From the NCBI GenBank assembly GCA_001692895.1, contig KV748181.1:310001-374000 (forward strand): a stretch of DNA of 64,000 bases, in the 5' to 3' direction. The notes beneath the pieces are model-generated. The model did no database searches, was not told the DNA's origin, and saw nothing but the letters and a program-made list of their open reading frames with translations. Each line of letters starts with the position of its first letter. Positions within the stretch are counted from its first letter, which is position 1. Shown piece after piece: positions 20,081 through 31,560 of the stretch. The translations under genes and the position numbers were made by a program. This stretch comes from Cenococcum geophilum 1.58. Its lineage: Eukaryota; Ascomycota; Dothideomycetes; Gloniales; Gloniaceae.

Positions 20081-21650
20081 ATGGATGTTGTTGGTATGGA
20101 CCCGGCTACCGCCAAATTGGCAGTGGAGTTGCAGCTCGAGGACATTGACGAGATTATCTATGGATTGAACGAACGGGATGATCTGCACGAGGCGTTTGTA
20201 CTCACGAGAGCCAATTACCAAGATATCCTGAAGGTGTTGGAGGGCCAGGTGCTCGCTCTCGGCATCCTCAGAGCAGACCACGCAAACCGAGTCCAATTTG
20301 TAAACCTTGTGGAAGAAGAGAGACAGGCAGCTCAGGATCACGAACTCGCCTGTCAACTTGCTGGCCCCGCTACCCAGGCAACCCCGGCGCCCACTTTCGC
20401 CTACCCAACTAAAGATATTTACTTTAGCGATGATAAAATTACAGTATCCTCTACGACTAGCATTCGCATACTCAACGCCGCCGATCCTACACAAACCAAC
20501 CTATACTTCAACGAGGATAGCGGAAGTGCCCTCAACGTGGCCGAGGGACCCAAGAGCAGCACATTCACCTCCTCATCCAGCTACACTGGCAAAGGCAAAG
20601 GCAAGACAAAGCAAGTCATCTCGGACGATGGCATTACGCACGCCCTGTGCTCCGCCTGCATGGACCGTCACCCGCGCTTCGACGTCCTCGAATTATCATG
20701 CAAGCGGAAAGACGATATCGCGCCCCACGCCTACTGCCGCACTTGTCTCGTCGACCTGTTCGAGTGCTCGCTCACAGATACATCGCTCTTTCCACCGCGC
20801 TGCTGTGGAATGCGGATTTCATTGTATGCTGGTGCCCACTTTTTCACCCCAGAGCTGGTGACAAGGATTGAGGAGAAGGATGAGGAATTGAGGACGCCGG
20901 ATCCGACATATTGCAGCAACCGGTCATGCGCGAGGTTTATTCCGCCGGCAAATATCGAAGCGGCGATTGCAACATGTGGTGTTTGTGACCAGAAGACATG
21001 CACGACTTGCAAGAATCCAGAGCACAAGGGCTTGTGTCCTGAGGACCCAGCTGTGAAGCAACTAATCGATGTGGCTGAGGAGAAGAGGTGGCAGCGTTGC
21101 TATAAGTGCCGCACTATGGTCGAGTTGGATGTCGGTTGCTTTCATATGTAGTAAGTTCCCCCCTCCGCTCCTCTCCGAATTTGCGATATCACAGTATAAA
21201 GAGGTTTAAGAGATACGTAGTTGTCGCTGCGGCGGCCAGTTCTGCTACCTCTGTGCCGCGCCCTGGAAAACCTGCACCTGCCCCCAATGGCACGAAGAGC
21301 GCCTCCTCCGCATCGGTCGCATGGACGATGCCGTCCGGCCCGCTCTTGCCCACCAGATCGCCATGCCGGAGCGCCGCGAGATGCCCGAGGCCAACCCGGT
21401 CCGCGAAGTCGCTGCGGACATGCATCTACGTCTTGCTACCGTCGCAAGTGGTTTTCTTATGGATGGCGAGCCTGAAGAGGAGACGGATGAACAGGGTGGC
21501 TGTGTGCATCAGTGGGAAAGAATTTTTCGCTCCGCCGGAGTCGACACAACATGCTCTATCTGCCAGCACCATCTGCGATTCGTGAATTCGTGTGAGAGAT
21601 GCAGTACACGGCTTTGCAATCGCTGTCTCAATAACCGGTTGGGAGTGTGA
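20081..21650 (+). CDS. RBR (RING-IBR-RING2) E3 ubiquitin ligase
   Basis: Transfers ubiquitin from an E2 through a catalytic Cys in RING2 (HHARI/parkin mechanism). Two exons, 20081-21150 and 21221-21650, give 499 aa; the 70-base intron is GTAAGT...GTAG. Residues 1 to about 95 are a helical region with a charged stretch (VELQLEDIDEIIYGLNERDD) common in fungal RBR proteins. RING1 starts at C190 (CSACMDRHP...HAYCRTCLVDLF), the IBR at C278 (YCSNRSCARFI...CGVCDQKTCTTCKNPEHKGLC), and RING2 at C340 (CYKCRTMVELDVGCFHMYC). C353 in GCFHM is the expected active Cys, and the intron cuts within HM-Y-C; the chosen donor keeps C-x4-C spacing. A C-terminal Cys-rich segment (C451 on, CSICQHHLRFVNSCERCSTR) may bind further zinc. 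Substrates unknown. Confidence 0.9.
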
Positions 21651-22009
21651 GATGGGCTTGTTATCGGTGCTGCTTTTTGTGCGTTTGGACGCACTTTATG
21701 AAAATTCGTGTCCGGCGCTCGCATGTCTTGGGCGTTGATGTCATAACCCAGCAGCAGTGCTCCGTGCGCGCTCGACCATCAATCCAAATCGTCCAAAACC
21801 AAATTGACCATTGAAAGTAATAAGAGGAGGTGTTCCGCTTCATGCCGGTACACGCCTCATTCCGGATTATTTCTGCCTCATTCCGGAACAAGTTGTCCTC
21901 AAAGAGGAACAATTCGTGTATCACCTTGAGGTTGTATTCCGGAACAATTGCTTTGCTCCGGAAAAATCTGATACTACATCGAACTTTTGGAGCTATCCCT
22001 TAACACGTC
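21651..22009. other. 3' flank of the RBR gene, no further gene
   Basis: Contains an ATTCCGGA word repeated several times (21850-21965) within imperfect repeats. The plus-strand frame at 21811-22104 has no ATG start and no motif, so it is not called. Confidence 0.4.
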
Positions 22010-22310
22010 AATTCGGGTTATCGATAAGGATAATGATCAACCAGCTAAATTTGGTGCCCGTACTCAGGAATATGAGGCTGCCGTGTGTGTTTAAATCCTT
22101 CTAGTAGTCTTTGATAGCCGGCTCTATAATAATTCCCATATGAACAAGCACTCCGAAGTACGCGTAGAGTTCCTGCCCGCATGTTAGCAGCCATATGCGT
22201 GGGTGTTCTACTTCCTTATCTGGCGGATAGAGCTCCGCGTGCTCATTTGCCCACCCTATAAGCTTACCTATAATCTCACCCGTACAGGATAGCCTGAATA
22301 ACTTAGGAGG
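22010..22310 (-). pseudogene. piggyBac transposase remnant
   Basis: Read on the minus strand, the segment IGKLIGWANEHAELYPPDKE, then VEHPRIWLL, then QELYAYFGVLVHMGIIIEP with AIKDY and KDLNTHG, matches the N-terminal part of fungal piggyBac DDE transposases (ELYAYFGVLIHMGI...DYWKDLNT). The Trp normally after DY is TAG (22101-22103), a G-to-A change of the RIP type. Downstream the frame shifts (PHIPEYGHQI resumes in another frame). Only this fragment of a transposase of about 600 aa is visible; the catalytic Asp residues are absent. A degraded DNA transposon, not active. Confidence 0.75.
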
Positions 22311-23287
22311 ATCATATGTATTAACGTTAGAAGGGAGGTTTGGTGAACTATGGTCGACCTAATTATTAATAGAGAGGTTCGAATTCGGGCAGCGGCCAGG
22401 GTTTAGAGGGAGCTATTTTTCGCCGTCTTATTTAGGGGAACGTTATATTAAGTCTTCTAGACAAGGTCTACATTAATTCTAGCACGATTGGAAGGCTTGG
22501 TGGCGGTATCCCTTGCACCAATAATATTGTTCTCAGAATTGTGGCACGTGCGTTTTCGGCGGTCTGAGCTTGCTGAGGTAATCTAACTTAACAAGAAGGA
22601 ATCGGCCCGGCTGTTATTCCGACGCTAGCCAAAAAGGATTGGCATTAATCTAATAACGAGTTACGAAGCACTGAATACAGGTATTAAGGCGTAAGAGCGC
22701 GTAAAGAGGTACTTAGGTACGTAGAGAGGGAGGCAACACGATTTATAGTTATCTGAACGTATTATATATTTCAGTAGAGTTAAAATCCCTTAACACAGTG
22801 GAATTCGTCCTGTAGTTATCGATAAGGAACTGGCCAATTAGAAAGCTAGATTTGTTTAATGTTCCTAAGGCTTGTGCACGGGCCATATCCTCTTAGGACG
22901 CCACCGGGTCAAGGGAAGAAGGTTCCTGTGTACGCCAACCTCCCGGAAGCATCCTGACCCAACGTCTGCCATGGCACCCAATCTTATGGCCTTACGGCAT
23001 AGGCAAGTGGAGTAATCCAGCGCAAGGACTACTTTGGTGTTTCGATATATGGCAGTGAATTCATTGTGGCGGCACAAGCGGAGGAGCAGTAAAACGAGGC
23101 GCAGCTGACGTTTCCTACCCAGTGGTATCCCGGCGCAAGGCTGAGGATTCGGTCGAAATGCCTTCGACGTCTCTTGTCTAATCGTCGACGAAGATTTACT
23201 TTTCGAAATCGTTTCACAGAGTTGATCCGCTGCAGCTATGTAACCCCTCCTATTTCACCCTGATCGAACTTTCGCTCCGACGTCATA
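22311..23287. other. Intergenic upstream of the chimeric PAH gene
   Basis: No gene recognised. A block at about 22790-22856 (CCCTTAACACAGTGG...TTATCGATAAGGA...) resembles one at 21998-22052 in the same orientation, so the piggyBac remnant lies between two related sequences. The last 100 bases carry a pyrimidine-rich promoter-like stretch before the next start codon. Confidence 0.45.
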
Positions 23288-25503
23288 ATGTCCTTCGGTT
23301 TCTCTGTTGGCGACTTCGTCGCTGTTGGTAACCTTATCAAAGACATTTCTTCCTGTCTTCAAGACGCCGGAGGCTCGGAGGCGGAGTATCAAGAACTTTT
23401 ACGCGAGCTCGAATGCCTCCAGCAAGCCCTGCACCACCTCGACAAGCTGCAGAATGGTGGCTCCTCGTCCACGAACCTCGATTCCATCAAATACGCAGCG
23501 CTGAGCTGTCTGCGCCCTCTTGAACAATTTTTGGGGAAGATCCGGAAGTATGATACATCTCTTGGGGTATGGGGGAAGGACGGTTTTATAAAGAGTACCG
23601 CAGACAAGCTACGATGGGGATTCGGTCAAAAAGAAGAGGTCCGCAAGCTCCAGAGCTACCTCAATATTCACGTTGGGGCAATCAACCTCCTGTTAGCCGA
23701 GCATGGCTTGGAGAAGATGGGTCTTACGTCGGATAGGGCTGCCGCTCATCAGCTCCATATTCGGGAGAGGTTAGAAGACACTCGCGGTATAATCAAGAAG
23801 ATCAGCGGCTGCTTGACGGTGCAGGCTCTGGTGGTAAAGAACACTCAAAATATGCTTGCGCGGCTGCTCGAAATGATAAGCGGTGAGTTTAGGACTTCAT
23901 GGAGGTCTTTAGGAGAGATGGTGGCTAAAGTATGGTAGGTACTTAATCAGCCGTAATCCAACTTTTAACCCCTGAGCTTGTCTTAACAAGTATGCAGTGT
24001 CTCTACCCAGCAAACATATACTATGGTGCTTGAGATCAAGATCTCCCTAGCAGGACTAGACACACGATGGTCATTCTTCCAGGCTCCATTGGTTGTGGAA
24101 GATGCCCTCGGTTGTAAGATCCCAGCGCCATCGGAGTACGACTTTGATCTCCTGGACGCTGTCGTTAAGCAAAGGTTTAACACTGGACCCGGCTCTTTAG
24201 ATGTCCGGGCCGGCAACTACGAGTACTTTAGGACGAAGAATAGCAATGATGTGCTCTCGAGGGCCAGCCGGTTGCTCCCAGGAACGGCCATTACAATGGC
24301 TATTATTGTGGCTCGTCCAACATTAACAGACGAGACTTGCCCTATGCCGAAGTGCGGCTCCATCCATACCGCCGAGTCCCCTGGTGGTGGTAGGATCTGG
24401 TACGTGCTATTCACGTTATTTATGGGTATATGACTGACTATATCAAAGCTGTGAATGCAATGTGTGGTTCTCACCAACTGAAAGGAAACGAAGATCGCTC
24501 CACGATCTCCTATTTGCAATCTCTACGCTATCGAAGTCACCGGCAAGCGAAGATCAGCCTGACGACACTAGGAGAGCTAGCAAACGAGCTAAACTCACAG
24601 CTGTCGAGGAGGATGTGGGCGTGTTCAAGAATGTGAGATTATCTCACGAGGAGCTTCCAATGGAGCCTCTTAAGCCTCTGGATCTTCTAAACCCCTCTGA
24701 TTACGACTTCCTTGATCCTCTGGATACTTCTAATCCCGCCGACCACGACTCCCCTTACCATGCATCGGCGCACCGCAACCTCAACCCATATTCTAGTAGC
24801 CTCCCAGGCCCCACCTTGGATAGTGACGCCAAAGCCACGTCACCGCCGGCCTCCCCCCCAAAACAAGACGGCGATGAAATTTCAGAACAGTCTATGTTTA
24901 TGCCTTTTGGTGGCCCTAATATGCAGCCTGGACCTTTAGGAACGGGCCAAGTTCAACATCCCATCAATGTAAGTCCCTATTGACCAGTCTTGATCCAAAA
25001 TAGATCCGATACGGAATCACGTTCAGTGGCTAATGCGACAATAGGACGCTCTGAGCTACCTCGACCAGATTCGGGCACAATTTCTAGAGCACCTGGATGT
25101 CTATAACCGCTTTCTAGACATCATGAAGGACTTCAAGAGTGAAGCGTAAGTACTATGCCCTCTGTTTTCCAGAAAAGCCTGCTTATGCTTTCCCTTTAGC
25201 ATCGACACGCCGGGCGTAATTGATAGGGTTTCCACACTTTTCGCGGGCAATCCAAATCTTATCCAAGGCTTCAACACATTCTTACCTCCTGGATACAAGA
25301 TTGAATGCGGCATCGGCGGAGATCCTAACGCCATCAGAGCCACTACTCCTATGGGTACAACCGTTTCCTCTGTGCCGGTGCCGCGGCCACTTTCTGCGCC
25401 GCGGAGTGCCGCGTCAATGGAAATGGCGCCGGACCTAATGAACGCCCATATTATATCCACTAACCCCAACAAGGAAAGCGAAAGGAAGAGAAAAAGAGGT
25501 TAA
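23288..25503 (+). CDS. Chimeric protein: NLR-type N-terminal domain, ubiquitin-like domain, Sin3-type PAH domain
   Basis: Five exons: 23288-23934, 23998-24399, 24449-24968, 25045-25145 and 25200-25503. All introns are GT-AG and in phase, giving 657 aa. Residues 1 to about 210 ([38 protein letters not shown]) match the helical domain that opens many fungal STAND/NLR-like proteins. Residues about 225-310 ([40 protein letters not shown]) are the ubiquitin-like domain that usually follows it, and Cys pairs (CPMPKC, CECNVW) suggest a small zinc ribbon. After a Pro/Ser-rich linker, exons 4-5 encode [40 protein letters not shown] and [19 protein letters not shown]: a PAH domain closest to PAH1 of Sin3 co-repressors. 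PAH2, PAH3 and the HDAC-binding part are absent; the protein ends in [10 protein letters not shown], a likely nuclear signal. The fusion could tie a sensor-like N-terminus to chromatin factors. Two adjacent genes are the alternative. Confidence 0.75.
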
Positions 25504-26080
25504 GATACCCCCGAGAGGTTATGTAGGCGGACGATTTATAAATAGATTATAATTAATAAATACCCAAATAACGAGTTTATCTAAGAAACGCTTAAGCTAA
25601 TATAAGATAGCGTTAGACGCTTTAAGAAGATTTCCCTAAGTAAGTATAAAGCTCGTAGAAAATCGATATAATAACTGGCTTAGTAACGTTTATATGACCT
25701 GAGTAAAGCTCCCTCTAAGGCTTCTGGGTGCGATGTGATCACCGGATTAGGCATTCATCCGAGCTAAAAAGGATGAATTGGTTTTTATGCTGAAAGGCTG
25801 AGGTTGCGGCGGAAGGTTTTTAGTCATGGGCTCCGATCGATGCGGGACTGGAAGTGCAAGTTAGAATGAGTATTACGGTAACCAAAGAGGAGTTTCTTGC
25901 CATTCTAGTGAGAAGTAGATTTAGAGACGCTAGGCCAGTTATATCCTTTCAGATCCAACATGCGTTCTTGCTCAGCCCAGTATTAATCTCGTCCATGCAT
26001 TGACATTATAAATGCGGCATTTAGCAGCTAAATGCTAGAAAATGCTAAAATAGCAAAAAAGTAAAATTAAATGCTGGTAA
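25504..26080. other. Transition from gene DNA to RIP-mutated DNA
   Basis: Bases 25510-25700 are already TA-rich, 25700-25980 return to gene-like composition without a recognisable frame, and 26001-26080 hold short repeats of AAATGCTAGAAAATGCTAAA type. Beyond here TA-rich DNA dominates. Confidence 0.5.
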
Positions 26081-26199
26081 AATTTTCCCTAACGTAGCGG
26101 CCTGGCAATATAGCGATCTGCTAAGGCTGCGACTATATAGCGACAGCCCTCTATTAAAAAGACGACCTATATTTATTAACTATATCGCAGTCTATTAAC

Positions 26200-29100
26200 C
26201 TAATGGCAAGACGTAGGCGTAACGCTAACGCAGTGTATAGTACTAAGTCTAGGGATGCCCTAGGATAACGCGGGCGGACCTATATCCCAGATAGAACTAG
26301 AAGCTATAGATAAGGACACTATATAGGAAGAGATACAATGGCTAAAAAACGAGAAGCTATAACTCCTAGAGTAGGGAAAATTATAGTTGCTTAGGGAGGA
26401 GGTAGAAATGCTAAGACGGCGTTAACGTAATAAGGCGACGTTAATTCCTATTCCTAACCTAGATCTGCTACCTTAAAGTATCCTATTAGAGTACTTAGAC
26501 GGTAGTTTAATGCGTTTAAACCTTAAGCGGAAGGCTACTAATATAATAGGCGCTCTATTAAAACGGGCCGTTAAAATAGAGAAGATTGCTTTATATTATA
26601 GTAAGACTATATAAGAGCACTAAAACTTCCATAATAGCTTAAAGCTAGCATTCCGCCTAGAGCCTAACGCCTTTACAAATAAGGATACTAAAGTTATATT
26701 TACTATGTAATATATAAAGGGGACTAATAGAACCCTTTGGCTATAATATAAAGATAATGTTAATAGGGGGGGTGTTACGGCACCGTTACGGAACTATTAC
26801 GGACCCTAGTCAGGGGCTCGGCTGGAGACTTGGCGCTGTGTATATAGACGTGTCCTTTCCTTGACCTTCTTCTAGTCCTCGTCTTGATATTCTCGTTAAT
26901 AGACTACCAATCGTACAGGCTTGCGCGTCCCTCTTGCCGTGCTCGTGCCTCGATTGACTGAGTCGCTAACAGGGGGGGGGGGTTACGTGGGCATCCACAA
27001 GAGCTTCTTAAGATCACGTGATTGCTTTCGCCTGTTGTATATATTCTCATCCTTTGTAACTACTCCACCTTATAGAGTCCTCACATACTATACACCTATA
27101 TCCCCGTGTGACAGATAACCATTTAGATATATAGTTTACCTAGAAGGATCTTATAGAATTCTTACTTAATTAGATTAAGAGTCCTATTATTTAAGAACTC
27201 TATATAGCCCTAGTATATATAAGGGCAATATAGCGAACCGATTAACCTATAAATAAGTTTACTACTTACCTAACCTCCTTAAAAGCGTAAATTAACCCTC
27301 CTTATAATATAAAGCATTTAATAATACACCTATTCGCGAAGCTATAGCTAGAACTATAGCTTGCTATTACTAACTATTAGGAATTTCTATAAACTTAAGA
27401 TTAGCTAGTTTCCCTAGCTGCCCTATTAAAGGAAAACTAGAAAAGCGCAAGCGCCCTATAGGCTAGAAATAATAGGCGCGCCACGAACTTAAATATAAAG
27501 ACTACCCTATTAGATAATGTAGGGAAAGCGGGCTCTAAAACTACCGCTAATAACTTAATAGTAGGGCGAAGTAAAACCGCTAGGGGTTTAACCTAATCTA
27601 CGGGGAACTGTAAAAATTATAGTAAGCTAGAATATTAGTAGCAATAGTAATAGCAGCCGCCTTTAAATAGCGCAAGCGCTATGTCTACGCTGGGAAGAGG
27701 TAGGCGCCCTTAGAGCCCCTTATACCCTTAGGGCATAAGCTATTACTAGATTATAAGGAAGCTATTACTATTTTAGGTAAAGTCCTATCTAAGTAGACCT
27801 AGAAGGCGGCCTTAGTAATACTAAATCTTGGCGCTAAAGTAAATATAATTAACTAGTAATTTGCTATAGAGTACAACTTTAAAACGCTAGACGTGGAATT
27901 GCCTACCTATTTCTAGTTAAATAAAACTTAGGCATATTGCTATAAAGCCTATAAGGTACTATTAAGAATAAAAAATAGCTAGGGTGGGATTAGAGAAGTA
28001 ACCCTTATCTGCTATAAAATAGCTAACGTATCCCCTACTATTACCCTAAGTATATTAGGGTTAAAGAAGGCCCGACTTCTTATTAACTATAAGGCAAAGG
28101 CGTAGTAATAGAAGCTAGATAGCTTGTCCCTATTACTATAAACCCTTAAAGGTTTTATAGAGTCTCTTTAGACGGAATCTAGGGTCTTTGCCCTAATAAT
28201 TGCTAGATTAATACCTAGTAAATAAAATAACGGCAGCTTACCGGTCCTTCCCCTATAGTTAAAAGAAGTTAGTAATATCTTTTTATATAAGGAAGTAGGG
28301 AAGCTACCATAATACTACTAGGGCGACTATGCTATTGACCTAAAAGAGGGATAGGATGTCCTATATAGACCGCTCTATAACCTCTTAGTTAAGGAGCTAG
28401 AGAAACTAAAAAGTACTTAAATAACGCCTTAGCTAAAGGCTAGATTTAATTAAGTACTAGTCCTATAGAGGTACCTATCCTATTTATACCTAAAAAAGAT
28501 AGGAAGCTGCGGCTCTATATAGACTATAAAGGCCTTAATAAGGTAATAATTAAGAATTATCTCGTACTACTATTAATTAGTAAGACCTTAGACCGCTTAG
28601 TAGGTTCTAAAATCTTTACTAAGTTAGACCTAATAAATACGTATTACCGCCTTTATATCTATTAGGAAGTAAGTAAAAGATTGCGTTCCGTACGTATTAC
28701 GGTCACTTTAAGTATTTAGTTTTGCCTTTTAGGCTAATTAATAGACTAGCGACCTTTTAGGGCTATATTAATTAAGCCTTATTAGGACTAGCAGACGTCT
28801 TCTATATAGTCTACTTTAATAATATTTTAATTTTCTTTAAAAATCTAAAGGAATACTGGCGCTACGTACTAGAAGTACTACGTAGGTTATAGTAATATTA
28901 ACTATATATAAACCTTAAGAAGTATAGGTTTAGCGTATAAGAGATTAAATTCCTAAAATATTCTATTACCGGTTTATCTATAAGTACTCTACTATTACGA
29001 AGCCTATTACTAATCTCCTTAAGGGAGTAAAGAACGGCCGTAAAGCTAGGCCTTTTAATTAGCTAGAAGAGACGGAGTAGGTAATACGCTAGCTCTATAA

Positions 29101-31560
29101 CGCCTTTATAACGGCGCCGCTCCTATAATATTATATACTGGGCTTACTAACCTAGTTAGAGACTAATGCCTTAATATAAGGCCTAGCAGCTATTATATTA
29201 CAGCTGTTTAAAGATAGCCTTTGGCACCTAATAGCCTTTTAGTCTAAAAAGCTTTTATAAGGGATCTTTTAGCCCCTTACTAGCTATATCGCCTAGGAGC
29301 TCTTAGGGGTAGCTAAGGCCTAGCCGAAGGCTAGGCTTGGTACCTCCTTATAAGCTCCTTAAGTTTACAGCCCTTCCCTTCTTATTAGTTCGTCTCTCTC
29401 TATACTAGGGTATTGCCATACCTACTCTTTACTATATCGTCCTCTTCTATCGGCTTTCCTTATAACTTATGCTTGGCTTACCTACTCCCTACTATATACC
29501 TGGCCAATATGCCTTATAGCTTTTACTAGTAAAGCGCAATTATAAGACCTATAATTAAGAGCTCCTAGCTATTATAGAGGCTTTTAAGTATTAAAGACAC
29601 TATATTAAGGGGCGATTAAGCCGCCTAAAAGTACTTATAGATTATAATAATCTAAAGGGTTTTATAAAAGTAAAAGCCCTTAATAGACGGTAAGCTAGAT
29701 AGGCTACAGCATTAGCTGCCTATAACTTTATAATTAAGCATAGGGCGGGAAAAACAAACCCCAAAGACGCGCTATTAAGGCGACCCCTAGGCGCAGGGGA
29801 TCTACTAGAAGAAGATACTATACTACTACTACTCTAAAGGACTTTAGAAATATAGGGCCACTAACCTAAGCTAAAAGTCCTATTAGATATATAAGAAAGC
29901 GAACCTTCTATAGAGGTATTGTTTTTACGGCTATAAGCTAGCAACCCGACGGCGGTACGCCTAAGTAATATAGTATTATGGTTTAACTGGGTAACCTATA
30001 TATATATTATTAAGTAGTATATAATAAGGACCTAAGTTAGAGAAGTAGGTACTTAAGAAATTGCTTGTAAGTTTAGTACGGAAATAGTTATTAAGCTTAT
30101 TAAAGGACCCTAGACTAAAGATAACTTTATACAATAAAAGCGCAGTAATAGCTTAAATATAGCAAGACGCAGTTAACGCGCCCGCTTAAAGCCAGTATAG
30201 TAGTTTAATTCCGCTAGACCACTTTATTACTATAGGAGGTTATATATACCCCTAGACCTAGTAGTTTATATAGAACTCCTATAGATCTACCACGATAATA
30301 CCCTAGCTGGGCACTTTAGTAAGAAAAAGACTCTAAATTTACTCTTATGTAATTACTACTAGCCTAGTATAAATACGGATGTTATAAACTATATCTATAC
30401 CTATAATATATGCTAACGTATATATACGCCTTAATATCGCCCTTATAGTAAGCTTTAAGCGCTGCCTTACCTAAACTAGCTATAGTAGGAGATTATAATA
30501 AACTTTATTATAGGCCTACTGCCTAGTAGATAAGGCGATAGGGTGCATAACGTAATATATATAGTAGTTAACCGCTATACTAAGATGGCCTTATATTTAC
30601 CTATAGTAAAAACTATTACTATAACTAAACTTACGGATCTCTTTTTTAATAAAGTAGTAAGCTATTTCGGAATCTCTAGAGGGATTATATCTAATTATAG
30701 TAGTATTTTTACTAGTAAGTTCTAGTTAGAGCTATGCTTTACTATAAAGATAAAACATAGGCTAAGTATGGCCTTTTACCTATAAATGGACGGGTAAATA
30801 AAACGCTAGAACTAAACCCTAGAGTATTACCTCTATATATTCTGTAATAAAAAGCAAAGTAATTAGGTAGGCCTCTTATTACTAGCTAAATTCGCCTATA
30901 ATAATGCTAAATATAGTATAATAAGTGTAAGCCTGTTTTATACCTGCTATAGGTTCCACCTACGTCTAGAATATAAGGTTAAGACAGACGATAGTAGTTT
31001 AGTCCTAGCCGCCTTTAAGAGAATTAAAAGAATATCCCTTAAATATAAAGCGCTAGCAAAACGCTAGGAAAGCGCCGCTAAGGCGTAGACGAAATACTAT
31101 AATTATTATTACTAACTATAAATATATAATATAGGGGATCTAGTCCTACGATTAACTAAAAACCTTAAATAGAAAAGGCTAAATAAGAAGCTCGCAGTAC
31201 GCTTTATTAGACCTTTTAGTATAGCTAAACCAATTAAAAAGCAAGCATATTAGCTATATTTACCCATATCTTACTATATCTACCCTATATTCTATATTAG
31301 CTTACTAAAGCTATATAAATAATATAAGGGCGCTACTAAAGACCTATTACTAGGGCCTATTAAGCTAGACAATTAAGGGGACTAAGAGGATTAGTATAAG
31401 GTAGAAGAAATACGTAGAAGAAAAGGATATAACCAGACTCTATAGTACCTAGTTAAGTAAAAAGGCTAGCTAGAAAAATATAACTAATAGGTTCTAGTAG
31501 AGGATATTATAAAGACGCAAAGGAGACGTATAATAGTTACTTTACCCTAAGGGGTAAACG
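26200..31560 (+). mobile_element. Ty3/Gypsy LTR retrotransposon fossil (A)
   Basis: A degraded plus-strand Gypsy element. In order I can see a gag-like region (26.2-27.5 kb, interrupted by a solo LTR), a zinc-knuckle trace (about 27.6 kb), retropepsin (about 27.8-28.1 kb), reverse transcriptase (28.45-29.0 kb), RNase H (29.1-29.6 kb) and integrase (30.2-31.0 kb, with a clear core segment near 30.54-30.72 kb). The order PR-RT-RH-IN defines Ty3/Gypsy. No pair of terminal repeats was found, so the ends are approximate. Very heavily mutated, with dozens of breaks in the reading frame; certainly inactive. Age cannot be read from divergence because RIP acts fast. Confidence 0.85.
26758..27113. mobile_element. 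Solo LTR inside Gypsy fossil A, GATAA target duplication
   Basis: A 356-bp segment starting TGTTAATAGG and ending CCCCGTGTGACA is flanked on both sides by GATAA (26753-26757 and 27114-27118), the 5-bp duplication expected for LTR elements. The TG...CA ends agree. Its base composition is close to normal (CpG and CpA present, G-run at about 26971), while the surrounding Gypsy DNA is heavily RIP-mutated. It therefore probably arrived after, or escaped, the mutation episode and then lost its internal part by LTR-LTR recombination. Confidence 0.85.

Noticed and set aside
21811-22104. Plus-strand 97-codon frame after the RBR gene
   Set aside because: No ATG start. It runs antisense through the piggyBac remnant, which explains its coding-like composition.
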